This document shows, piece by piece, positions 22,420 to 32,484 of a stretch of DNA of 64,000 bases (position 1 is the stretch's first letter; the number at the start of each line of letters is the position of its first letter). The notes under the pieces are model-generated. The model saw nothing but the letters and a program-made list of their open reading frames with translations, searched no databases and was not told where the DNA came from. Position numbers and translations under genes: made by a program. The DNA is from Gloeopeniophorella convolvens (lineage: Eukaryota; Basidiomycota; Agaricomycetes; Russulales). The stretch spans positions 124,001 through 188,000 of the forward strand of contig WTXD01000038.1 of the NCBI GenBank assembly GCA_022496205.1, written 5' to 3'.

Positions 22420-23099
22420 TAGTATTTGCGAGTTTTCACAGTGTATATAAGTACCTACTCCCAACTTCTCACACATCAGTAACAACCCACCCACTCTACT
22501 CTTTCCCATTCTACGTCGCCTACTGTCACGCTACTCTGAATGTCTGTTGTTACATCGCCTTGTCTTGCATTAGAACAACTAAAGAAGACTGACACCTGAA
22601 TATTACATTACGTTTGGCGGTCCTCATACCTGTCGTGTACGGTGCACGTTTTTGGTCGCGTGTGCAGGTCGCCGTCTTGCGGGCACCAGCTCGGTTCCCA
22701 TAATTGTCTCCGATCAACGACGGTTCGCGCGCGTCCGCGCTCACAAGCTCAGTTAACCTATGATCAACTGATGTTAAACTTTTGAGGGTGGTACGACTGA
22801 CGCGTTTCCCACCTGCACACGATGTCACTCCAGTAACACTGAACGTCTTTTCGCTTACTTCCCCAACCTTTCCTGACCCTGGAAACGCCACGCACGCAAG
22901 ATACGCGCGCATTCACCGAACCGACTCGGAAACATGGTCACGTTCTGGAACCTGTCCCATTAAAACAGAATACAGGCTAGCTTCATCGAGGCCCGCCTTT
23001 TTCCCCCTCAGGCTCTCGTTCATTCGTCTGCCCCATTCACCACCTGCAGTTCCTCGCGTTGCTGACATCTGCCCAAAGTGTCTGAACCGCCATACCATC
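22420..23099. other. intergenic
   Basis: The 3' flank of the MBOAT gene and 5' flank of the F-box-like gene. An upstream open frame extends the next gene to 22782 but has no ATG with better context. Nothing else recognised. Confidence 0.45.
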
Positions 23100-24065
23100 A
23101 TGCTGCAAGCTGTCGACCAAATACCACCTTCTCTCACTCCCCGCCTAAAGCGCCACGTCGTGCCACGACTCCCACCCGAACTCTGGTGTACCATCTCCGC
23201 CCACGTCCTCGGCGACTTCCTCCTCGACGTTGTCACCCGCCCCTGCGCAGAGTCGGAGCCATTCGAGTGCTGGGACGCCATCGCCGTGCTCTCCCGCACG
23301 TGCCGCGTCCTGCGCGCCTGCACGCTCGCACACCTCCGCCTCCTCTGCGAGACCACACACTTTGCCCAGGCCTGCGCCATACCCGGCAGCCCTCCCGACG
23401 CCGCCCCGCACCCGCGCAGTCTGCGCTCTCTGCTGCGCAAACTTACAGACACCGAGTGCTTCGTGCTCGAGGAGTGGGACTACGCGCCTGGCTCACGGTT
23501 CTTCGACCCGCCACGACTGCCCGCGGCGCTTAGTGACGCGTGCGGCCCCCTTCCGCCTCTCGCAGTATTCGCCCGACTATACAACACACTCGCGGCATCG
23601 CGGAAGTTTGTGCAGGCGGGCTTCACGTGGTTCCCGTTTGATGCGCCGGAGGTATTTGGCCTCGAGGCAGCACGCCTGCTTGTCGAGACGTGCGCTGCAG
23701 TGCCAGCGTATGTGCGTGCGCCGCTTATAGGCGGGCTGGCGCATGCCATCGCCGGGGCACAGCTCGAGCGGATACATTGTGCGTGCTTGTAGTCGTCTTC
23801 CTTGCTGGGTATGCCTGACGGTTTCGCACTTCTTCAGGCGAGGTTGACAAGGCTACGGTATGCGCTCCTCCGCCTGGGTCGAAGCGCGATTTTGTGTATC
23901 AGGTACGCAGCCGCGTGCTTCACGTGCGCAGCGATGCTGACCGTACGCCGGCAGGGTCCAACTGCAGGGACACCTCTCGCGAAAACGCCATGGGACGACC
24001 TCCTGGCCACTGTGACTTCCATCTTCACGACGGAGTTGAATTACCGGCTGATTGATGAATGTTGA
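23100..24065 (+). CDS. F-box-like domain protein
   Basis: Three exons (23100-23778, 23838-23902, 23955-24065) sum to 855 nt, 284 aa. The N-terminal block RLPPELWCTISAHVLGDFLL with the following WDAIAVLSRTCRVLRA resembles the F-box-like domain seen in many basidiomycete proteins of unknown function. The rest is Ala/Leu-rich and probably helical. The protein ends NYRLIDEC. It is distinct from the long F-box family in this window (no GVxDPF block). Start choice: the ATG at 23100 is the one directly ahead of the domain; an upstream extension without domain content was left out. Confidence 0.8.
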
Positions 24066-24334
24066 TATCCTCGATACCCCTCAGCGAAACGAGAGTTCTC
24101 TAGTGGCGCCCTCTATCCTACGCTCACGTTATAATGTCTAATTAACTCCTCGAATCTATCTAGTCCATCGGTATTGCAACATCGTATATTACAAATGTTA
24201 TATTGTCATCATAGCTTCAAGTCGTAGACATTCCTCTATTCCAAAACGTATCAGATTTGCCGTGGGCCAGCCGGAGAACGGAACTCACCACATAGAGAGG
24301 TGCCGACCTTTCCGAGATGACTCTGCTAGTGCGG
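24066..24334. other. convergent intergenic gap
   Basis: AT-rich gap between convergent genes (F-box-like on plus, family gene B on minus). It probably holds both 3' ends. Confidence 0.45.
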
Positions 24335-25727
24335 TCAGCGAAATCCCTGCTCACTAGAACACGCCGCGCAGGAAGTCAGCAAGGCAGCTCCCTCGACGGG
24401 ACCCGGTATGACGTACGTGTGCCTGAACGAATTCCTATGACCTTTCGTCAGCATGCCATCCGTGCAGAATGCAGAGAACGTACTGTAACGAAATGCCAGC
24501 ACGCCATCACCGATATTCAGGGAAAAAACATCGTTGATAGGCCCCGTGGCCACTGGCAAATCGCGATAAGGCTCGCTGAGGGCGGTTCATCCACGTTATG
24601 ACCTGACTCACGCAAAGAGAACCAGCATGCGTCTGGCCAAGACGCCTTTAGTCACGAGAGGCGCCACATAGATGAAGTTCTGAGTGACATACGTATCTTC
24701 AGCTGGGAAGGCATGGCGAGGCGTCAAGACCATGATGTCCTCGACAGGAAGAAACGATACGTACATCCCCGCTATCTTCTGCAGTCAGTGTCTGGACCTG
24801 GTAGATGAGAAGGTTAGCCACGAAGGGACCAACAGAAAGACGGGCGTTGGATGCGAACCTCGAACATCGCTGTCTCGTCCGGTCCATCAACGGTGTGATC
24901 AGTGAGTCCATAGCCCAAGTCATGAACAGCGACTCGATTGAACACATCGAGGGCCTTCTGATTATCATCTTTTGCAAAGGAGGCTAACACCGACCTGACG
25001 ACGTCATTGTCCTTGCACAGACTTTGGTTAGAGGTGACCGAGAATCTAAGAGGGGCCTTACTTTCCATCCTTGAGCTGCCAAAGTGCTGAGCACGAGCTA
25101 CGGGCAACGTACCCTAGTCAGTGAAACATAATTGGAGCATCACCCGCGCAAAGAAGGCTCACGTCTGCTACCGTTCCATTGACGGAGGAAAGTTCCACTT
25201 CTGAAGTTCCCTGATCGTCCACCTGCAGCCGTCCGTTATTTCCTTCAATTTTGGGTTGCATCTAGAGAAGATATGTCTGTCTTACGTCGATCCCCAGTGC
25301 GGACAGCTTTGATCTAAAAATGGATCAGTTCTGAGCTAGCAAGGACATGGGCCGTTTGCCAACGTATAGCTTTCTAGCCTTCAGCATCCGTTACTACTGG
25401 TCAGAACGATGTACCGGACAAATACTCACCATTCTTCGAGAGTACCCGGGCGCGCCTCGTCTGTGCTTAGTTGAGCCAGCATGATGCGTCTCTGCGCGGT
25501 GTCCTGGATACCACCAATGGGGTGACGTGCTAAAATAAGCGAGAAGAGCCTTTCTTCGAAAGGTGGCAGGTAATACGTACCACAATATCACTAGTGTGGG
25601 GGTGTGGAGAGGACTGAGGCAAGGCGTTCAGCCGACTGCTCTCAAGCCCTCAAGGGATAGGCATCAGAGCACTTACCCGGACAACCTGTACGCAGCGCAC
25701 ATTGACAAAAGCGTCGCCCGACGACAT
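24335..25727 (-). CDS. unrecognised small protein, family member B (paralogue of the gene at 16.7 kb)
   Basis: The start at 25727 gives MSSGDAFVNVRCVQVVR, matching FSVNGQCIQIIQ of gene A. Exons then run in the order SSPHPHTSDIV (33 nt), DTAQRRIMLAQ..LEEW (74 nt), LESY (15 nt), SKLSALGID (28 nt), a longer exon ending SSVNGTVAD, LVLSTLAAQGWK, a 153-nt exon ending DETAMFE, VQTLTAEDSGD (33 nt), NFIYVAPLVTKGVLARR, and a last block GPINDVFSLNIGDGVLAFRY. Exon sizes 33/74/15/28/33 and intron phases equal those of gene A. No signal peptide or membrane segment. Function unknown. The 3' end is uncertain: one intron near 24600 would be only 36 bp, and the tail after FRY is not supported by gene A, so the stop at 24335 is a best guess. 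The broken-looking tail could mean decay of this copy. Confidence 0.62.
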
Positions 25728-28675
25728 CGCTGGTTGCGGATAAGTGCGAAAGGAGAGGCAGAGAGAGCGTATCACGAGCTTCTGCTAGTTGTAGTAAACG
25801 ATGCTGACTGGGACGCTGGAGTCTTATTCGCTTCCGATCCGAGTGGAATGACGTTCATGGCAGCTGCATGGATGCAGTCATATTAACTGGACAAGCAAGC
25901 CACGAGCTGCTGGCACGAGGCACCTCCGGCCCTATTGCGTATGATGAAAAGCATTCGAAACACCATCCCGGATGCCACCCAGATTCCTATTAGGTACTTC
26001 TGAACGTTGATCTGTTGGTTCTCGGGCTATTTCTCGCCGAGAGAGCTGCAAGTCCCGGTGGAATGCTACCTATTTTAGAGAGGGCGCAAACGGAGTCCCC
26101 TGGTGTGTATGCGACGGGCCTGTGACGATATGTATATAACGCACAGCTGGGCAGTGTACAAAGCCTACAAACAACATCTGGACTATTGATGTGGGCAATA
26201 GTAAGAGCGCACGGATTGACTAAGCACGCACCTGAGACATTTCAGCGCAATAGCGCATTGTATGGAACCCGGACACTGTAGTCATCCGATATATTGTTTG
26301 CTGGGATTCAGTTTTAGCGGGATATGACTCCAGCTTTGTGGCGATGCTTCCAGTCTCCCTGGGTCTCCACGGGATCGCGGCGGTTCCCCTGAGAGGGTGT
26401 TTTCGGCTCGCCCGCCTCTAAGTAACGCTTAGTGTTGCGGAGCAGGCTCTTCCACAGGGAAGGAAACTGCCAAAGCGACATTTTGTCAGGATATATTGCC
26501 AAGTGCTGACCGGCGTATGCTGGCAGGTGCCGAGCCATGGCCCATGATGAACGTGGAGTTGACGAAGTCGACGTTGAACGTTGAACCTTTGGATTTTGTT
26601 TGGATTATCCCACTGTGACTCCATGTGACCCTGGTGGCAGAAATGCTGCCGCCGACGGAAGCTGCCGGTTAGACGTTGACGCGGACGCGTTGGCCCGGGA
26701 ATGCATCGATGGAGTCGTTATCTGTCGTCACCCTGCAGTCTACGTTCACTGGACGATCCGTCTTTGATACATGCCTCTCGCCCTCAACCAAAACGCGCCT
26801 ATCTTTTGTGCATCGCCTCGGTCACGCTGCGAGGGAGAGTGCAAGTTTTGTCCTGGTCGGCGCTGCAAGCAACAAGCAAGCAAGCCCATTGGAGTCGACC
26901 GGTGAAGTTGGAAAATTCCCGTTGAGATAGAACAAGGTCGTTGGCGGACGGGGATCTTATAGTCGTGATTTTCAGCATTTTGAGGCGAGTCTTGGAATCT
27001 CCCCCAAATTTCGGGTGCTTAGACCGCGCATTGAGGGCCGAGGCTGGTGCGTAGTTGTTTCGGAGCCCCACCTTCGACGCTCAATCTTCGACGTCCAACC
27101 GCTATTATGACTTCCCCAGTCGCCTCTTATCGCTTCCCACGGAACCCATCACATCTATCATCAGCGTTCCGCATGATTTTCCAGGCGACGTTTGCCAGCC
27201 AACTCACCTGGCGAGAGCCGTTGTGCTGTGCGCAAGAAGGGCCAGAGTGGTCGATTATCGCCTCATGGCACAAAAATGTGTTACCTTGAGCACTTCGATG
27301 TTGTTTTGCGTCGGAAGAAGACATGGCTGCTCGCAGACCTGCACCAAACAACCTACTCTCTGCGGCGACTGCGGTCTTCATCATGGCACCCTCTGCCATC
27401 TACGACAACGAAGAACATATGGTTGAGACTGCGGATTTGCTTTTGATCACAACCCTTAGCGATAGTTGGCCGTCCGGTAAGTTCCCTTTTGGATGGCCGC
27501 CTTCCAAGGTTGTTAACTGAAAGTCTCACCAGCATTATCAACCCACTCTGAACTGGGATTGATGCTATGCAGTGTCTCCCAAGGAGTATGCCATCCGTCA
27601 GTCTCGGCATACACAATCATTCTTCCGGCCGCTGTTTACAGAGGTGGCGGATTTGTGGTCGTGATCTGATGACTTCAAAATAATGAGGCCACATTTTTGT
27701 CCAGACCACACCCTATTAAGTAGCCAGCACCGATATACATAGGTATACGGAAGTCGGGAGACGTTTCCGAGGTGATAATACTGCATCCACCGAAGCTCCT
27801 CTCGCAAACTGATCATTAATTAGCAGCACAAGTCCTCTGGCCACGACGAGTACATATATTCTCCATCTCTCGAGACACTTTCCGAAGACCCGTTCTTGTC
27901 AACCTCAAGTCCAGGTCCCGGTGCGCAAGGCCGCCACCGATAGCCAACAAAAACCATATACTGTAGCGGAGACGTCAAAGTGTTGATACGACCGTGTCCC
28001 ATCCCTTGTGCGCCCCACTCTTTGTTTCTCGATTTGACTGTCCCAGTTGAGCAGGGGTCAGCATACACGCGACTTCTCTTTGTACAGCACGCGTATTTCG
28101 AAGGAGAGGCATAGGACATCACACGGAGGAAGTCAGGCCCATACGGGCAGTGGCTTCGCTAAGGTGGTCTCTGAGCGGCTCTTCGTTCAGGACCTCAGGT
28201 GGATAGGACGGCATTCACGCGGAATACTTTCATAGCAAATGGAGGGCTAGTGGGTCATTGTTCGGCTTCTGAGCGTCAGTGGTCCCTTCTTTGTTTTATC
28301 TTTGTTTCGGCGAACTCCCGTCACTTGTTCTTTGGGAGGATCCGACACGGAACACCTCGGACATACGTTTGCATGAGATAGCGTACTGATCGTGGCCATT
28401 CGTACGCTTGTCTTGTAATTGTTGTGACGGAGCCTGTGGATGCATTGATTAGAGGGGAGGTATAGGAAAAGAAGGCCCTACTACTTCTTGCGACGAATGG
28501 CCGACGCGTTGTGGCCACCGGCCCCAACACTGCGGTTTGAATACGGTCAATTTTACTTTGCCGCCCATTGCTCACGTGTCGCCGGTGGCGACGTTTCCGC
28601 TTCGCACAGGGTTGTGATGGGTCTGCATTTTACCCATGTCAGCGACTCTCCTGCAACGTTTGGCAGCCCATCATC
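25728..28675. other. long intergenic region, about 2.9 kb
   Basis: No gene recognised. It contains a GACGTTGAACGTTGAACC motif at 26570-26587, a related GACGTCCAACC near 27078, and several TATA-like boxes (TATATAAC near 26131). Open frames of 60-120 codons on both strands are out of character with the neighbouring genes. It may contain decayed elements. Confidence 0.45.
26570..26587. repeat. GACGTTGAACGTTGAACC, copy of a dispersed intergenic motif
   Basis: It shares the core TTGAACGTTGA with 7657-7692 and, with one G/A change, with 41019-41040 (minus orientation) and 61872-61890. All lie outside genes. Confidence 0.6.
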
Positions 28676-30408
28676 ATGTCCACGGCGTTTCCACCAGCCC
28701 CCATGTCACCGCATCTCCTGGACCTCTCCACTGAGCTGGTCATTCAGATTCTTGCTTTTCTCTCCTTGCGCGACATTGGTGCCTGCGCTCTGACTTGCAG
28801 GCAACTCAACGGCGTCATATCCAGTTCCCAGTACCTACAATATCTCGTGCGGACGAAGATAGCCGGCGTGCACGACCCGTTCATCATTGGCCCACTGACA
28901 CTACACGATCGGCTCACCCTTTTGGAGAGATGGGAACACGCTTGGCACAGTCTAGACCTTAGCGAACCCGCCCTCCAGTGCGTCGTTCCTCGAGACATCT
29001 CTGTCGGTGTGTTGCGCTATGAGATGCACGATGGGTATCTGGTCGCCATCCGCAGATTTCCCGTGGACGATCGCCCCATGGGATACAGTTTCATAAGCCT
29101 GCACGACTCTGTTCAGAACGGCGCTGCATCATGGAGTAACATCAACCTCCCCGAATCTCTGTCTGCGTTTTCGTACTGCTTCAGCGCAGAAGAGCATAAT
29201 CTGTCTGCATTGCTAGTTTTGTAAGCGCCCATTTGGTTCACTACTTTCGCGACTCATGAGCTGTTGACTTAGCGAACCAGATGAAGACCCTGAACCCCAT
29301 GGATCGCTTAAGATAATGAGCTTTCTGCAAGGAACAGACCATCCGTTCGCCACCACACCTATGATACCTATGCGTATGAATGAGAAAACGATGGGCATCT
29401 TTGATGCGTACGACGTTCAAATGGCTGTTGCTGGCGACAACATTATCATCATGGTTACTCAGGCTAGAGCCCTACCCGACTATGTTCTCTTAGTTAACTG
29501 GAAATTGGGGAATGTATCTACGGTGAGTGCAAAATTCGCGATCGTCGGGTTTTTTTCCCTTACTGAGGCGATACATCCGGTTTCATAGGTGTTGGCCGCA
29601 CCCGACCTCACATTCGCACCATCCTTCGCTCTTCTCAATACGGACATACTCGCGTTGGTCAATCTACAAAGCAATACATTAGACATACATCGTATCGTCG
29701 ATGGGAATCACCGCTCCTTGCAGCTTGTCAGACAGCTTCTCCTTCCCCCGCTTCTACCCAGCTTCCAACCACTTTCGGCTTCGTTCAGCCTGGCACAGAC
29801 CCGGTCTTCTGTACGCCCCACGCGCCCCCGGTGCCTCCCGTTCTACCCTTCACCAGATGCTTGTTTTGTCGGCCTAAGCGTCGTACTAATCCATGACGAA
29901 GGCAACATTGCAACGTATTGGCTCGCTATACGACGCGATTATCTCTGGGCCCAGGCGCACATCAAGTGCGGGTCCGATGGTCTACTTCCTTGGAACGAGT
30001 GGGGTCCATACGCATCCTGTTGTATGGATATTGATCGACCCCTCTCCGCTCCCATTCCCGCTGGAGCACGTTGGCTAGTGCACTCGCAATCGTTGATTGT
30101 CCGTGAGTTCGGCCTCTCGCGTTCGCGGAGAGTTCAAGCGGACCGGGAGGTTGCCGAAGGTCCTGGCGAGCCAATACTTCCTGGCGTACTCGAAGATGTT
30201 TTTGCGTCTCAGCTACCGTCTTGTGACATAACATCCGTTGGGGATAGGAAGTACCAGTCGGTCACTGCCGACCATGAATGGGTTGTAGGGATGAACGAAG
30301 AGGTGCGCATCACTCTCCTATGCTTTGTTTGATATCGTCTGACGCATGAGAAAGAGAGATGAATTCGACAGGAAGAACCATCGCATCGATATACACCACG
30401 TCATGTAA
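28676..30408 (+). CDS. F-box protein, family copy 3 (intact)
   Basis: A likely SCF ubiquitin-ligase substrate receptor. The ATG at 28676 starts the conserved arrangement: a short proline-rich leader, then the F-box (LLDLSTELVIQILAFLSLRD, residues about 14-50), then AGVHDPFIIGPLTLHDRL. Exon 1 ends after FSAEEHNLSALLVL and exon 2 after NWKLGNVST. A long third exon runs to about 30303 and ends in DHEWVVGMNEE. The last exon is taken to start at AACCATCGC and to read NHRIDIHHVM before a TAA at 30406-30408. This matches the short final exon of the sister genes (FDVHILG, VDLHLVE). An acceptor three codons earlier would read into a longer tail ending at 30476. About 540 aa. It resembles copy 4 more in the N-terminal half. 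Confidence 0.9.
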
Positions 30409-30762
30409 TACAGGGTTGGCCTCTGGCGCTCTCCGCTGCTGTGAGACGCTGGATCGGAGATACTCGCTTTCGCTAAGATAATATGTGCGTTTCTCCGTCG
30501 TAGCGTCTCATGCCTCCGGCCAATTATATGACCAATTTCTTCCAGCGTGGTAGACACTTAGTTCCTTCCACAATATAGCACTGCCTGCCGGATACATACA
30601 CGACGCGGCCCCGAACTTGGGGCATTGTTGGCTCAGTATCAACCTGCACTATGTAACCAATGTCCAGAAAAAGCCCAATGAAGCACCGCCCGATGCAGTC
30701 AGATGCATTGCTATTCTGGATGAACTCTGCGGGCGATTGTCTCAAGGTCGACTCATCGTGTT
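30409..30762. other. convergent intergenic gap
   Basis: A 354-bp gap between the F-box gene (plus) and the SDR gene (minus), presumably holding both 3' ends. No gene recognised. Confidence 0.45.
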
Positions 30763-31987
30763 CTAGTCCCCACCGCTTTCCCAATGCACCCATCCCAGCA
30801 CACGCTCGGCTTTCTCGCACCTGAACATTCCCATGCGTCCACTTACGTCATACCCCTCCTTCACCGGCACGTTAGGATAGTATTCTTCCCTCAAGGAACG
30901 CGAGTCCACCCCAGGCCCGCGTGGCGCGATGTCTGGAGCAACGAGAAAGAACCGTTCGTGACCTTCCCACCCTGAAGAAGTCAGCGCGAGTAGTGCGCCG
31001 CGCGCTACTGCGTCTTCGTGAACCCATGCCCACATGTCACGAGCACATTTGGACGGATCGCGCGCTGCTGAGGGTGTGGGAGAAGGAAGTGACCACGCAA
31101 AGCGAAGAGAAGCGATACGCAGACTGGGGTACCGCCGCACCAAACTGTCTGCCTGCAGCTCGGCGGCCCTGTTGTGCACCGTGCTCGTGAGACGCCTCGC
31201 TCGGACTAGGACGGAACGATGATACACACAGTTTAGATAGTCCGTACGGTTCGTCAGGTTCGCAGGGATGGTCCTCGTCTATTGGAAAGTAGGATGGTTG
31301 TGGATGGGCGCTGCTGAACAGAAGGCGGACAACGTTTATGGACGACGCTTGTGCTACGCGATTGATTCCGAGCTATGTAAGTGCAAATCGTGGAGTTAGC
31401 TGCCATCGGCCATTCCGTAGTTCCAACAGCCTCGCACTTCAGCACATGCGCGGAGCACATTATAGGATATAACGACGTTACTATTGTGTGGTTACCTGGC
31501 GAGTAGTATACTCTCGATGTTTCTAGACTCACTCGTTATGAGAAGTTACGAGATAGTCGCCCGGATTACGGTGTGCCGCCAGGTGTACGACCGCATCGCA
31601 GCCACGGAGTGCGTCCAGTGTGGCTAAGAAGTCTCGTAAGTCTATAGCGAGGAAAGTGGACCTATCCTCTTCGCCGACTCCAGAGTCAGCATCATCCGAC
31701 TGGGCATCGGAGACTGCATTAGGGCGCTGCGGCATTGAGGACTCGGAACGTTCGCCATCTGACAATAAGTCAGCTCATAGATGAGTCCTGATCCTTGGAA
31801 AAGAGCACTGCCTGAAGCTGTTGTGTCATCGCCTTCACCGCCGTCAGCACCTACGCCCTCGTGAGTGCCATCTGCCCTCACCTATCGGCGTTCTGTCGAG
31901 CCCGAGGACACTATGACCCTCACGAATCGCGATTTGCACGACCCTCTGTCCGACGCTCCCACTACTTCCTGTGACCGCAATATGCAT
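30763..31987 (-). CDS. NAD-dependent epimerase/dehydratase (extended SDR)
   Basis: An oxidoreductase or sugar-nucleotide-type epimerase with a Rossmann fold; the substrate is not evident. The start at 31987 gives MHIAVTGSSGSVGQRVV, the GxxGxxG cofactor motif. Exon 2 carries DLRDFLATLDALRGCDAVVH followed by LAAHRNP, the typical second-strand region. A further exon has NVVISYNVLRACAE, then LGINRVAQASSINVVRLLFS, then YGLSKL, which contains the catalytic Y-x-x-x-K pair. The last exon has LQADSLVRRYPSLRIASLRF and ends at a TAG (30763-30765). The loop between exon 1 and DLRDF (about residues 35-60) is unusually long and Ser/Asp-rich. The intron there is about 140 bp, longer than most in this window. 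The gene is followed upstream by the kelch gene in the same direction. Confidence 0.92.
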
Positions 31988-32484
31988 AGCTTCTCCTGAA
32001 AGAAATAGGAGAATAAGACGACGGTTGGACCTCCGATTATCGAGTTCAGCACGGCGAAGCTTTTACTACGGACCCCGAAAGGTCAGGTGAGGCCCGTCAG
32101 CGGGTCACGCCCCAATGACGCGAAGACCATTAGCCCGTGGGATCGGTGAACAAGAGCTAGAGTGCCGCTCGCTGACTCGGCGGAGTCCTATAAAATGTGT
32201 GTTCCCCGTTTGATGTGTGGTCAAATATTATGACTGTGTCATCCTCAGATCTGACGGGGCACAGGCGCGGCTGTGGAAGGCATGGTATGAAGTGCTACGG
32301 AAACCTCAGCACCAGTGCCATCTGCGTGGAGATCGTATCAACATGCTGACGGTCACAGCTAGAATATCTGAACGGGCTACTTATGTCGAATGCGTCGACT
32401 TCTGACACGGGTACAAGTAAGCACCAGTCTGGAGACCACGTCGAGCCAGACGAATGTAACCAGGGACTGCATCCACTGCCTGTT
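31988..32484. other. intergenic, SDR promoter side
   Basis: A 497-bp gap between the kelch gene's stop and the SDR start, both on minus. No gene or clear box recognised. Confidence 0.45.
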
